The notes: a model not told the origin generated them from the sequence alone. A DNA stretch of 64,000 nt from Streptomyces sp. IMTB 2501 (GCF_001953885.1 NZ_MQUS01000001.1:62001-126000), one strand, 5' to 3'; positions 1 through 8,528 are shown, counted from the stretch's first letter. Numbers and translations are program-made.

Positions 1-1
1 C

Positions 2-223
2 GGCGCGGTGATCGCCGGCACCGGGCCGTCCGTCCTGAGCGAGCTGGCCGTCCGCGGGGACATCGCCGAGGGCCGGCTGATTGGCGTCGACGTCGCGGGC
101 GTGGACCTCACGCGCGACCTGCGCGCGGTCTGGCCGACTGGGCGGCGCCTGGTGGGGCCGGCGGCGGAACTGGTCACGGTGGCCCGCCGGGCGGTCGTCG
201 GCGAGCGGCCGGCCCGGGCGTAG
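2..223 (+). CDS. LysR-family transcriptional regulator, C-terminal end (partial)
   Basis: The gene enters from the left edge with its reading frame open at base 2 and stops at TAG 221-223. About 73 residues are visible. They read like the end of a LysR effector-binding domain: a 'GTGPSVLSELAV' stretch, where the family usually has an 'AGxGxAxLSELAV' motif, then a strand resembling 'LRAVWPTGRRL' and a short basic tail. The helix-turn-helix part lies outside the window, so target genes and effector cannot be judged. It faces the convergent regulator gene at 356-2431. Confidence 0.6.
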   Translation, partial: GAVIAGTGPSVLSELAVRGDIAEGRLIGVDVAGVDLTRDLRAVWPTGRRLVGPAAELVTVARRAVVGERPARA

Positions 224-355
224 GGCCGACCGGATGGCAGCGCCCGCCTCGCCGTCCCCCCGCCGCGGGCTGTCCGTGTGCGACGTTCTTGTCCGTCTGC
301 GCGCGCCAGGCACGCCACGCCGGGCAGACACCACGGCGGCGTTGGTGCGGCTCGA

Positions 356-2431
356 TCAAGGTGGCGCGAGCGTCTGCTCGGTCCAGATCGTCTTGCCGTC
401 GGCCGAGTAGCGGGCTCCCCATGCCTGGGCCAACTGCGCGACGATGAAGAGGCCGCGCCCGCCTTCGTCGGTGGTACGGGCGTGCCGCAGGCGTGGTGCT
501 GTGGCAGCGCAGTCGCTGACTTCGCAGGTCAGCGCCCGGTCCAGGATCAGGCGCAACTCCAGCGGGGGGCTGCCGTAGCGGACGGCGTTGGTGACCAGTT
601 CGCTGACGATGAGTTCGGTGTTGGACGCGGGTTCTTCGCCCACGTTCCAGGCGGCGAGCTGGCCACTGACGCATTCCCGGGCTGTGGCGGCGGCGGTCGG
701 CTCGTGGTCGAGAGGCCAGGTGGCGACACGGTCGGCGGGGAAGGGACGTGTGCGGGCCAGCAGAAGGACAGCGCCGTCTGTCTCCGTGTCGGCCGTAAGG
801 CTGTACTGGATGTCGTCGCACAGATCCTGCAGTGGGCGGTCCGCGTAAGCCGGCGCCGTGCGCAGGGGGCTCTCGGCATCGGACAGGCGCGCGGCCAGGC
901 CGACCGTGTCTGGGAAGGCGATCACGCTGCCGTGAGGGAGCTGGATGCGGGTGGCCGCGAAGGGTGACTGGTCGGTGCTGCCCAGCTGCGGCCCGGTTGT
1001 CGTCCCGACGTGGGCGACGGTGCCGTCGGGGCGTACGGCGACCGGCGCCGGGTGACCGGCCGCTGCAACGGTGCAGGTCAGCGACAGCGGATCGTACACG
1101 GCGTACGCGCAACTGGCCGTGCCAGGCTTGCGATGGCGCAGGTCCGGAAACGGTAGTGAGGCCCGCTCGGCTGCCAGAAACGTCGCGGTGTCGTTCAGAC
1201 GGGCAAGGAGGTCCTCCGGGTCCAGGTCCAGGGCGGCCAGGGAGCGGACGGCGGTGCGCAACTGCCCCATCGTCGCCATGGCGTGGATGCCTCGCCCGGA
1301 CACCGCCCCGGCGACCAGCGCGGTACGGGCACTCGACAGAGCGATGGTGTCGTACCAGGCGCCGCCGTCTCCGGGACGTGCGGTGACAGCGGCGTCCAGT
1401 GCGGTGTGGGAGGCGGGACGGAGGGGGAGCATCCGGTGCAGGACGGTCGCCGCGACCGTGTGGTCCCTCGTGTAGCGGCGGGCGTTGTCGATGCACAACG
1501 CGGTGTGGCGTGCGACGTCGCGGGCAAGTGCGACGTCGTCTTCGTCGTACGGGCTGGGCGACCGGCTGCGGTACAGGCTCAACAGCCCGAGCACGGTGCC
1601 GCGCAGGGCCAGGGGGACGGCGAGGAGGGTGTGTGCGCCGGAGTCGTGGATCGGCCAGACGCGGGCCGGGTCGGTGGCCAGCCACGGCAGGCCGGAGTCC
1701 AGGGCGACGGCCCGGGGCAGCAGGTCGGCCAGGGCCTGGCTGAAGGGGGTCGGGGCGGGCAGGCTCCGCACGTCCCCCACAGACTGGGCTTCGGGCTGAC
1801 CACCGACGACGCTGCGGAAGGCCGTGTGCCGGAGCGGCACTCCACGGGGGAGGGGTGAGGGCGGCGGATCCTCGCCCCGGATGACGGAATCCACCACTTC
1901 CACGACCGCGACGTCGGCGAATGCCGGCACGAGCACCTCAGCCAGCTCTTGGCAGGTCACCACCACATCCATGGTGCGACCCACGCGCTCGTGCACCGCA
2001 TCGAGAATGCCCAGACGATTGCGGACCCTTTCCCGCTCGGTGACATCGACCACGGTGATGGCCGCCCCGAGTACCCCGCCGCGAGGATTGTTCAGACGGA
2101 ACACCGAGACTTCATAAAGGCGTTCACGGCCGCTATGGGCTGGGGGCCGCGCCCGCAGTATGTGTCCCCGCGCCGGCACACCGGTGTCGAGTACTTCCCG
2201 TACGAGACCCTCGGCCGTTTCTTCTTCGACCACGTAGTGCGAACGCGGAAACCTGCGCCCCACGACGTCTTCCTCGCGCATGCCCCGCATGGCGGGCGTG
2301 GCGGTGTTGACCCGCACCACTCGCAGCTCGGTGTCGAGTACAGCCAGGCCGACCGGAGACTGGGTGAACAGGGCATCCAGCATCACCGCCCCGGCGTCAC
2401 CCGCAATCCCGACCCCAGCACGGTCCGCCAT
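356..2431 (-). CDS. PAS-GAF-SpoIIE-like-HATPase multidomain regulator with degenerate phosphatase domain
   Basis: The 691-residue protein has a PAS domain at about residues 17-130, a GAF domain at about 145-315, a PP2C/SpoIIE-type domain at about 330-560 and a HATPase_c (RsbW-like) domain at about 575-690. Streptomyces carries many such proteins, thought to tune sigma factors through anti-sigma kinase and anti-anti-sigma phosphatase activities. The start chosen is ATG 2431, which follows a strong GGAGGTG site at 6 nt. The frame stays open 37 codons further upstream without such a site. The HATPase N-box (SELVTNAVRYG) and G-box (GGRGLFIV) look intact. The phosphatase domain does not: the usual GGDWYD reads GGAWYD (Ala358), and the usual GDVxGHG reads GAVSGRG (Ala376). 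It is likely a sensor kinase-like protein with a non-catalytic SpoIIE fold. Confidence 0.85.
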   Translation of the reverse strand: MADRAGVGIAGDAGAVMLDALFTQSPVGLAVLDTELRVVRVNTATPAMRGMREEDVVGRRFPRSHYVVEEETAEGLVREVLDTGVPARGHILRARPPAHSGRERLYEVSVFRLNNPRGGVLGAAITVVDVTERERVRNRLGILDAVHERVGRTMDVVVTCQELAEVLVPAFADVAVVEVVDSVIRGEDPPPSPLPRGVPLRHTAFRSVVGGQPEAQSVGDVRSLPAPTPFSQALADLLPRAVALDSGLPWLATDPARVWPIHDSGAHTLLAVPLALRGTVLGLLSLYRSRSPSPYDEDDVALARDVARHTALCIDNARRYTRDHTVAATVLHRMLPLRPASHTALDAAVTARPGDGGAWYDTIALSSARTALVAGAVSGRGIHAMATMGQLRTAVRSLAALDLDPEDLLARLNDTATFLAAERASLPFPDLRHRKPGTASCAYAVYDPLSLTCTVAAAGHPAPVAVRPDGTVAHVGTTTGPQLGSTDQSPFAATRIQLPHGSVIAFPDTVGLAARLSDAESPLRTAPAYADRPLQDLCDDIQYSLTADTETDGAVLLLARTRPFPADRVATWPLDHEPTAAATARECVSGQLAAWNVGEEPASNTELIVSELVTNAVRYGSPPLELRLILDRALTCEVSDCAATAPRLRHARTTDEGGRGLFIVAQLAQAWGARYSADGKTIWTEQTLAPP

Positions 2432-2643
2432 GGAAGTCACCTCCGGTGCCGCCCGACGGCGGTAGCCCACCACGAGCCGATCAGGCATTCCTCCCTTACG
2501 GTCTACCTCGGCATTCCCGACACGGCGACCTCGGACTGCCACGACCAGGCAACGCCGATCTCCTCCCGCTCAGCAGGCGCGCCCGGTGACCGGGCGGGAA
2601 GATGAATCCGTGTCCCGGCCACTTAATGGCGGGAGGAGCGGAC

Positions 2644-2865
2644 ATGGAAATCAGTCCGCAGGCGGTCGTCCTCCCCAAGGAGACGGATCATCTCGAACAG
2701 GGGAAGTACGGTCCCGTCTTTCCCAGGACGCCGGCATGCAACGGGTTCACCATCGTCGCGCGGGTCAAGCCCGGCCACGCCGATGCGATGCGCGAGTACG
2801 GCTACTCGCTGGCCAAGGCTCTGGAACAGGATCCGTACCTGCTCGCGCCGTTGAAGCTGCGCTAG
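2644..2865 (+). pseudogene. N-terminal fragment of an unidentified protein, fused to a peroxidase remnant
   Basis: The open frame of 73 codons starts at ATG 2644 after a good GGGAGGAG site and stops at TAG 2863-2865. It resembles the first part of longer, about 170-residue Streptomyces proteins that begin with a short leader, then 'PACNGFTIVARVKPGHAD' and a 'DPYLLAPLKL' segment normally followed by a ferredoxin-like beta strand. Here it ends abruptly after APLKLR. The next bases, in another frame, encode the interior of a DyP-type peroxidase, so this looks like the left side of a deletion join. It may still be translated, but a 73-residue half domain is unlikely to be functional. The family assignment is from memory of the pattern and is tentative. 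Confidence 0.55.
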
Positions 2866-3535
2866 GTCCTTACTTGACGGCAGTTATGCGGTCTTCCGTA
2901 AACTCCACCAGGACGTCGCCGGGTTCAGGCGGTGTCTGAGGGACAACTCCGCCGGGGCCGAGGACGAGGAGCTGATCGCGGCGAAGATCATGGGGCGCTG
3001 GCGCAGCGGGGCCCCGCTGGCGCTGGCCCCGCAGCACGACGACCCCGCACTCGGCGCCGACCCCCACCGCGGCAACACCTTCCTGTACGAGCAGGACGAT
3101 CCGACGGGGTTCACCACTCCAGGCTGCTGCCACATCCGCCGGGCCAACCCGCGTGATTCCTCGGTGGCCGGGGAGGTGCGTCTGCACCGCATGATCCGGC
3201 GCGGTGCCGTCTACGGTCCGCCGCTGCCCGAAGGAATGCTGGAGGACGACGGGGTGGACCGGGGTCTGATGTTCGCGTTCATCGGCGCCCACCTGGGCCG
3301 GCAGTTCGAGTTCGTCCAGTCGGAGTGGATGAACGACGGCGTCCTCTTCGGGGCGGGCAACGCGACGGACCCCGTCGTCGGATCCGCGGACGGGGAGACG
3401 GGCTACACCATTCCCCGGCGGCCGGTGCGTCGCCGCCTCGCCCCGTTGCCCCGGTTCGTCGTCACCCGGGGAGGCGAGTACTGCTTCCTGCCGAGCCTGA
3501 GCGCCCTGCGCTGGCTCGGGGACCTTCGCGACTGA
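2866..3535 (+). pseudogene. DyP-type heme peroxidase, C-terminal remnant (N-terminus deleted)
   Basis: Frame 2 stays open from about 2861 to TGA 3533-3535 and encodes about 220 residues of a DyP-type peroxidase. 'LDGSYAVFRKLHQDV' is followed by 'GRWRSGAPLALAP', then the heme-ligand region 'HIRRANPR', then 'RMIRRGAVYGPP', 'RGLMFAFIGAHLGRQFEFVQ' and a C-terminal strand. The N-terminal half of the family, including the distal GxxDG motif, is absent. No ribosome binding site precedes the frame. The first in-frame ATG (2990) lies inside the domain, between the LDGSY segment and the HIRRANPR region. Its neighbour at 2644-2865 is a gene start without an end. Together they indicate one deletion that removed the end of one gene and the start of the next. 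Confidence 0.75.
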
Positions 3536-3552
3536 CAGGGCGGGCAAGCACC

Positions 3553-4434
3553 ATGGACGCACTGCATCTCGTCCTCAACGCGGTCACCGTCATCTTCATC
3601 GCGGCCACCATGTTCGCCGCCGGACTGCGCGCCACCGTCCCGGCACTGCGCGGCGTCTTCACCGACGTCCCCCTCCTGCTGCTGGCGCTGATCGCCAACA
3701 TGGTGGTCATCCCGCTGCTCGGCTGGGGCATCGGCGCGCTGTTCGGCCTCTCCTCGGCTTCCTTCATCGCGCTCATCCTGATCGCCTCGTCCCCGGGCGG
3801 CCCCTTCGGGGCGAAGCCGGCGACGGTGCAGCAGGGCGACGTCGTCGCGGGCGCGGCGATGCAGGTGCTGCTCGCCTCCATCGGCAGCCTCACCTTCGCC
3901 CCCACGGCCAACGCCATCCGCACCGCCGCCGACGTCGGCACCAAGGTCTCCCTCGACGTCGGCGCGCTGGTGCGGACGGTGGCGCTCCTGCAACTCGTCC
4001 CGTTCGCCATCGGCCTGCTCCTGCGCCGCTACGCCGAACCCACCGCACAGTCGTGGCACCCCACGGCGGCCGCGATCTCCAACGTCACGTTCCTGGTCGT
4101 GCCGGCGGGCATGCTGCTGGGAAACTGGCGGGACGTCGTCGATCTCTTCGGTTCACTTGCCCTGCTCGCGGGGTTCCCGCTGGCGGTGTTCGCCTTCGCC
4201 GTGGGAACGCTGCTGGCCACTGGTCCGACGACGCGCCGCACCACCATGGGAGGCATCGCCTCGGTGCGCAACGCCGGCCCCGCCCTGGCCGCCATCGGCC
4301 TCGCCTTCGCCGACCAGAGCGCCGTTCTGGGCGCACTCGCCGCGATCCTCCTGAGCGGCCTGGCGGCGGTTCTCCCGATCGCCACGCTTCTCAGCAGGCG
4401 CCGGAACGTCCCAGAGGCCGCAGGAACGCGCTGA
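3553..4434 (+). CDS. Bile acid:sodium symporter (BASS) family transporter
   Basis: The 293-residue product is almost entirely hydrophobic, with about nine predicted membrane segments, and matches the BASS family length. A conserved 'ASSPGGPFGAKPA' loop after the fourth segment resembles the family's 'sPGG' crossover region, and 'GGIASVRNAGPALAAIG' resembles the second crossover. BASS proteins import organic acids such as bile acids, pyruvate or pantoate with sodium. The substrate cannot be read from sequence. ATG 3553 follows the peroxidase remnant by 17 bases, and no strong Shine-Dalgarno site is visible. The gene ends convergently with the acyl-CoA ligase at a shared hairpin. Confidence 0.8.
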   Translation: MDALHLVLNAVTVIFIAATMFAAGLRATVPALRGVFTDVPLLLLALIANMVVIPLLGWGIGALFGLSSASFIALILIASSPGGPFGAKPATVQQGDVVAGAAMQVLLASIGSLTFAPTANAIRTAADVGTKVSLDVGALVRTVALLQLVPFAIGLLLRRYAEPTAQSWHPTAAAISNVTFLVVPAGMLLGNWRDVVDLFGSLALLAGFPLAVFAFAVGTLLATGPTTRRTTMGGIASVRNAGPALAAIGLAFADQSAVLGALAAILLSGLAAVLPIATLLSRRRNVPEAAGTR

Positions 4435-4486
4435 CCAGGTGCTATGTCCTCGGACGCCGCTGCCGGAGCCCGAGGCTTCCTCTCGA

Positions 4487-4517
4487 CGAGTACCACTCAG
4501 TGCTGGAGTGGTACTCG
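4487..4517. terminator. Bidirectional hairpin between convergent genes
   Basis: CGAGTACCACTC (4487-4498) and GAGTGGTACTCG (4506-4517) form a perfect 12-bp stem with a 7-base loop. It sits between the BASS transporter stop and the acyl-CoA ligase and includes the ligase stop codon (4497-4499). A factor-independent terminator serving both directions is the simplest reading, although no T-run follows. Confidence 0.7.
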
Positions 4518-6014
4518 GCTCGTCAGCGGCGGCACGGTGAGCTCCCGCTTGAGGATCTTCCCGGTGGGACCCTTGGGAAGCTCGGTGGTCAGGGTGACGA
4601 TGCGCGGGTACTTGTAAGCCGCGACGCGCTCCTTGGCGTAGTCGCGGATCTCCTCCGCGGTGGCCTCCTCGCCGGCCCGGAGGACCACGACCGCAGCCAC
4701 CTCTTCACCGTGCAGCGGGTCGGGAACACCTACGACCGCGCACTCGGCGATCTTGGGGTGCCCGTACAGCATCTCCTCGATCTCCCGCGGGTACACGTTG
4801 TAGCCGCCCCGGATGATCAGATCCTTCTTCCGGTCCACGATGAAGTAGAAGCCGTCCTCGTCGACGCGTGCCAGATCGCCGGTGTGGAACCAGCCGTCGC
4901 GCACGGCGAGAGTGGTGGCGTCGGGGTTGTGGAAATAGCCCTTCATCACGTTCTCCCCGCGGACGGCGATCTCACCGACCGCGCCGGGTTCCACGGTGGA
5001 CCCGTCGTCGCCGACGAGTCTCATCTCGACCCCTCGAACGGGTGTGCCGATCGATCCGGACTTGCGCGGGCGGTCCGGATGGTTGAAGGCGGCCACCGGA
5101 GATGTCTCCGACAGGCCGTAACCTTCCAGCACGGTGGCTCCGAATGCGCGCTCGAAGCGGTTCAATACCTCGACCGGCAGCGCGGCACCGCCCGAGACCG
5201 CGAGCCGGAGCCTGGGCGTGCCGGGCCCGTCCGGTGTCTCGGTGTGCAGGAGTGCGGAGTACATCGTCGGCACGCCGAGGAAGACGGTGACCCGGTCCCG
5301 ATGCATGACCTCCAGAGCCCGGCTCGCATCGAAGCGGGGCAGGAGGGTCAGCGTGGCGCCGGCGGCCACGGCGGTGTTCATGGCGCAGGTCTGCCCGAAG
5401 GCATGGAACAGCGGCAGCCCGCCGAACAGGACGTCCTCCGGACCGAGCCGAAGCAGCGTCTGAGCGGTGGTGGCCGTGTTGGTCAGCAGGTTGCGGTGGG
5501 TCAGCTCGGCTCCCTTGGGGGTGCCGGTCGTACCCGAGGTGTAGAGGATCACGGCGGTGTCGTCGTCGGCCCGATCGACGACTCCGGGCAGGGGAAGGGT
5601 AGCGAGCAACTGCGTGTGGAAGGCGTCGGGATCCGTGACCAGGCACGCCGCTCCGGTCTCGGCCGCCGCCTTCGCGACCTCGTCGGCGCACATCGGGTGG
5701 ACCACTGCCGTCCGGGCCTCCGAGTCACGGAGCACGAAGGCTGCCTCTCGGGATTTGAGCAGGGGGTTCATAGGCACCACCACGCCGCCGGCCCGAAGGA
5801 TGCCGTAGTACACGACCGGGAAGAGCGGCACGTTGGGCATGGTCATCGTGACCGCGTCGCCCGGCCGGACACCCCGGTGGTGCAGAACAGTGGCGAGCCG
5901 GGCACTCGCCTCGTCGAGCTGCTCGTACGTCAGGGTGGTGTCGTCGTGTCGTACGGCGACGTGCGATCCGTGCACGGCGGCGGAGTTCACCAGGAGCGTG
6001 GCGAGATTGGGCAT
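4497..6014 (-). CDS. Acyl-CoA ligase (AMP-forming), FadD type
   Basis: The 505-residue protein is a full-length ANL-superfamily ligase that would activate a carboxylic acid to an acyl-adenylate and then an acyl-CoA. The P-loop-like motif 'ILYTSGTTGTPKGAELTHRN' is at about residues 146-165. It is followed by 'EGYGLSETSPV', the 'GWFHTGDLARVDEDG' hinge region, 'DRKKDLIIRGGYNVYPREIE' and the catalytic Lys in 'PTGKILKREL' near the end. The start is ATG 6014. It lies 23 bases downstream of the HxA-type dioxygenase on the same strand and is divergent from the BKACE cluster, so it may load the cluster's acid substrate or product onto CoA. Chain length preference is not evident. Confidence 0.88.
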   Translation of the reverse strand: MPNLATLLVNSAAVHGSHVAVRHDDTTLTYEQLDEASARLATVLHHRGVRPGDAVTMTMPNVPLFPVVYYGILRAGGVVVPMNPLLKSREAAFVLRDSEARTAVVHPMCADEVAKAAAETGAACLVTDPDAFHTQLLATLPLPGVVDRADDDTAVILYTSGTTGTPKGAELTHRNLLTNTATTAQTLLRLGPEDVLFGGLPLFHAFGQTCAMNTAVAAGATLTLLPRFDASRALEVMHRDRVTVFLGVPTMYSALLHTETPDGPGTPRLRLAVSGGAALPVEVLNRFERAFGATVLEGYGLSETSPVAAFNHPDRPRKSGSIGTPVRGVEMRLVGDDGSTVEPGAVGEIAVRGENVMKGYFHNPDATTLAVRDGWFHTGDLARVDEDGFYFIVDRKKDLIIRGGYNVYPREIEEMLYGHPKIAECAVVGVPDPLHGEEVAAVVVLRAGEEATAEEIRDYAKERVAAYKYPRIVTLTTELPKGPTGKILKRELTVPPLTSRVPLQH

Positions 6015-6037
6015 GACCGTGGTGTCCTCGATTCGTA

Positions 6038-7135
6038 TCAGTGGGTGCGCAGCGGCGTAAAGTCACAGCCGGGGCGTGCTCTGCGCAGGCTCCGGGGACG
6101 GATGACGTCGCTCGGGGTGACGCCGGTGCGCGGCACGGGGCGGGAGTGCGGTCCGGCTGAGCGGACGGTCGGGGCGGCGTCCTCGTCGCGGGCCAGCCAC
6201 ATGCGCAGCAGGTGGCGTCTGCGCTCCGGTGTGTCGAAGTCCTCGTACGCCGAGCGGGCGTGAAGTACCACGTGGTTGTCGAGCAGCAGCAGGTCACCGG
6301 GCTGGAGATCCAGTTCGAGCCGTACGGCGGGTGAGGCGGCCGTCGTGTCGATGAGGTCGTACAGCTCCCTGTCGGCGGCCCGTGCGCCGTCCGGACCACC
6401 GTCGCAGGCAGTGCGGGCGCCGTTGCCCAGGCGGACCCGGTCGTAGCGCATGCTGGGCCTGTCGCCGTGCCGGGTGACAAGCGGGGAGGCCAGGTACGCG
6501 CCCTCACCGGACGGACCGTCGAAGAGGTGCCTGCGGTACAGCCGCCCGGCGAGGTCCGGCCGTGTGTCGAGCACGGCGTTGTGCACGGCGGCCGCGCCGG
6601 CCAGCAGCGTACGGCCGCCCGAGCGGGCCGACCGCAGGCACAGCAGGCCGAGCAGGTCCGCCTCCGCGGTGTGGAACGGCAGCGCTGCCCGGGTGAGATA
6701 CGCGGGCGGCGCAGGTTCGTCCAGGTTCGGGCCGGCGTCCCGGATGTGACAGAGGGTGCGGCCGTCGGCGGTCTGCGGGACGGGTCTGCCGAGGTACTGG
6801 CCGATGCCGCGCAGCACGGTGCTCGCTTCGGCCTCCCCGAGCAGATCCGCCGGGATGCCCTTGATCAGAAGGAAGCCCCGTCCCTCGGACAAGGTTCCCG
6901 CGGCGCGCTTCAGCTCGGCGGCGAGCGTGGGCAGCGGGAAGTCGGCGACGGTCATCCGCAGCAGGGTGGCGGAGCGAGCGCGGGCGGTGCGCAGCGCCGT
7001 GCGCAATTCCTCACGGGTCTCGGCGGACAGACTGAGGACCCAGTCGTCATGGCCCGCCAGGTCGGGTCCATACCACAGGGCGGGGTCCGTGAACGGTCCG
7101 GCCGGCACCGTCGGTGCATCTGGGGTTTCGACCAT
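6038..7135 (-). CDS. TauD/clavaminate synthase-like Fe(II)/2-oxoglutarate oxygenase with HxA motif
   Basis: The start is ATG 7135 after GGAGG at 5 nt (365 residues), although the frame is open 49 codons further upstream. The fold signals are the family's: 'LPFHTAEADLLGLLCLRSAR' holds the first iron-ligand position, 'PGDLLLLDNHVVLHARSA' holds the distal His292, and 'RRRHLLRMWL' holds the 2-oxoglutarate Arg. In this family the first motif normally reads HTD. Here it is H155-T156-A157, with Glu following. Loss of the carboxylate ligand is seen in iron halogenases such as SyrB2 (HxA) as well as in dead homologues. The gene heads a leftward pair with the acyl-CoA ligase, divergent from the AraC regulator. 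Confidence 0.78.
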   Translation of the reverse strand: MVETPDAPTVPAGPFTDPALWYGPDLAGHDDWVLSLSAETREELRTALRTARARSATLLRMTVADFPLPTLAAELKRAAGTLSEGRGFLLIKGIPADLLGEAEASTVLRGIGQYLGRPVPQTADGRTLCHIRDAGPNLDEPAPPAYLTRAALPFHTAEADLLGLLCLRSARSGGRTLLAGAAAVHNAVLDTRPDLAGRLYRRHLFDGPSGEGAYLASPLVTRHGDRPSMRYDRVRLGNGARTACDGGPDGARAADRELYDLIDTTAASPAVRLELDLQPGDLLLLDNHVVLHARSAYEDFDTPERRRHLLRMWLARDEDAAPTVRSAGPHSRPVPRTGVTPSDVIRPRSLRRARPGCDFTPLRTH

Positions 7136-7249
7136 GGTCGCCTCCGCAAGGTCCTTGTGGGTCGGGCGGTCTCTTCCGGCGGTGTCCTGGCTGGGCGGCA
7201 CGGCCGTCGCGCCGCCGCACGGGCCGCGTTGAACGGGCATGCTACGAAT

Positions 7250-7275
7250 CACACGCTCGTCATGCTTGACGTGTG
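7250..7275. promoter_or_regulatory. Inverted repeat in divergent promoter region (possible regulator site)
   Basis: CACACG (7250-7255) and CGTGTG (7270-7275) are separated by 14 bases in the 189-base gap between the leftward dioxygenase (start 7135) and the rightward AraC-type regulator (start 7325). The position suits an operator that controls both, perhaps autoregulation by the AraC protein. Six-base arms are short, so chance cannot be excluded. Confidence 0.35.
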
Positions 7276-7324
7276 GGGACATGAAACTTAACTTCTGGGG
7301 ACCTGCCGCCCCTGGAGCGTGCCC

Positions 7325-8347
7325 ATGAGGCCCCTTGTCCGCACCGCCGCGCTGAACGGCTACGTCGAGCTGAGCCGGTCCCTCGGCCTCGATCCCCGTG
7401 CACTGATGAAGGGCGTCGGCCTGGACACCGCGGACCTGGCCGTGCAGGACCGGTGGATCTCCGGCACGGCGGTGGTCGGACTGCTGGAGCTGTCGGCTGC
7501 TGCCTCAGGGCGCGAGGACTTCGGTCTGCTGCTGACCGAGCGGCGGCGCTTCTCCAACCTCGGCCCCATCAGCCTGCTCGTTCGTGAAGAGCCCGATGTC
7601 CGCAGTGCTCTGGCCCTGCTGATCCGCCATCAGCACACCTACAACGAGGTCCTGCACGCACGGCTCTCGGAAGGCAACGGGGTGGCCACGCTCAAGGTGG
7701 ACCTCCGGCTCGGCGAACCGCAACCGGCCCGGCAGGGCACGGAACTCGCCGTGGGCGCGTTCCACCGCGTGCTGAGCGGCTTCCTCGGCCCGCACTGGCG
7801 CCCCTCGGCGGTCTGCTTCGCCCACCCGGCGCCGCGGGACACCGCCGGCCACCGCCGCCTGTTCGGGCCCTCGGCCGAGTTCGACCGCGACTTCAACGGT
7901 ATCGTCTTCTACACCGAGGACCTCGACGCCCCCAACGCCATGGCCGACGCCCAGTTGCGCAGCTACACAAGGCAGTACTTCGAGCCCATCGCGGCCCCCA
8001 GGGAAGCATCCGAGGTGGACCGGGTGCGCGACCTCATCGAGGCGCTGCTGCCGACCGGGCGCTGCTCCATCGAGCAGATCGCGCGCAGCCTCGGCGTCGA
8101 CCGGCGCACCGTCCACCGCCACCTGGCCCGCTCCGGAGAGACGTTCTCGTCACTGCTCCAATCGACGCGCACGGCGCTTGCGGAGCAGTTCGTCGCCAAC
8201 CCCAACCGTTCCCTGACCGAGGTCTCCACGCTGCTGGGGTTTTCTTCGCTGAGTGCATTCTCCCGCTGGTTCCACGAGCACTTCGGCACCGGTCCGCGGG
8301 AGTGGCGCAGGAGCCGGGGCGGCCCGGCAGTGCCCGGCGGAAGCTGA
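7325..8347 (+). CDS. AraC-family transcriptional regulator
   Basis: The 340-residue protein has an N-terminal ligand-type domain of the 'arabinose-binding domain of AraC, OruR/ArgR-like' kind at about residues 15-200. At the end is a C-terminal AraC/XylS DNA-binding domain, with helices around 'SIEQIARSLGVDRRTVHRHL' and 'SLTEVSTLLGFSSLSAFSRWF'. ATG 7325 is chosen because GGAG at 7314-7317 is 7 nt away. An in-frame GTG at 7319 would sit on top of the site. It lies between the leftward dioxygenase-ligase pair and the rightward BKACE cluster, so it is the obvious candidate regulator of both. The effector is unknown. Confidence 0.85.
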   Translation: MRPLVRTAALNGYVELSRSLGLDPRALMKGVGLDTADLAVQDRWISGTAVVGLLELSAAASGREDFGLLLTERRRFSNLGPISLLVREEPDVRSALALLIRHQHTYNEVLHARLSEGNGVATLKVDLRLGEPQPARQGTELAVGAFHRVLSGFLGPHWRPSAVCFAHPAPRDTAGHRRLFGPSAEFDRDFNGIVFYTEDLDAPNAMADAQLRSYTRQYFEPIAAPREASEVDRVRDLIEALLPTGRCSIEQIARSLGVDRRTVHRHLARSGETFSSLLQSTRTALAEQFVANPNRSLTEVSTLLGFSSLSAFSRWFHEHFGTGPREWRRSRGGPAVPGGS

Positions 8348-8482
8348 ACCCGCGGGGCGCACGCCGGCGGTCCCACGATGGGCCCTGCCGTATGTCCCCG
8401 ATTGGCAAGTCACCTGTCACCACAGGCAAAGCGGCTGCGTGCCGCCCGCCCTACCTTGGCACCACCGCGCAGGCGGTCGGCC

Positions 8483-8528
8483 TCCGGAGGGAGCGCTCTG
8501 CAGCTCCCCTGAGGGCACTCCCTCCGGA
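8483..8528. promoter_or_regulatory. Long inverted repeat upstream of the BKACE gene, in a 301-base gap (8348-8648)
   Basis: TCCGGAGGGAG (8483-8493) and CTCCCTCCGGA (8518-8528) are perfect 11-base arms around a 24-base loop. It could terminate the regulator transcript or act as a leader hairpin or operator for the BKACE operon. The same gap also has a small CCTGT/ACAGG dyad near 8417-8430 and a possible -10 (TACCTT) near 8451. No other gene is seen in the gap. Confidence 0.5.

Noticed and set aside
174..1685. Long leftward open frame of about 500 codons overlapping the PAS/SpoIIE gene
   Set aside because: It is Arg/Pro/His-rich with no domain and lies in another frame of the well-supported regulator gene.
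2573..2600. GC palindrome CCCGGTGACCGGG as a terminator or operator
   Set aside because: It is short and fully GC-rich in a divergent promoter region, and such dyads occur by chance in this genome.
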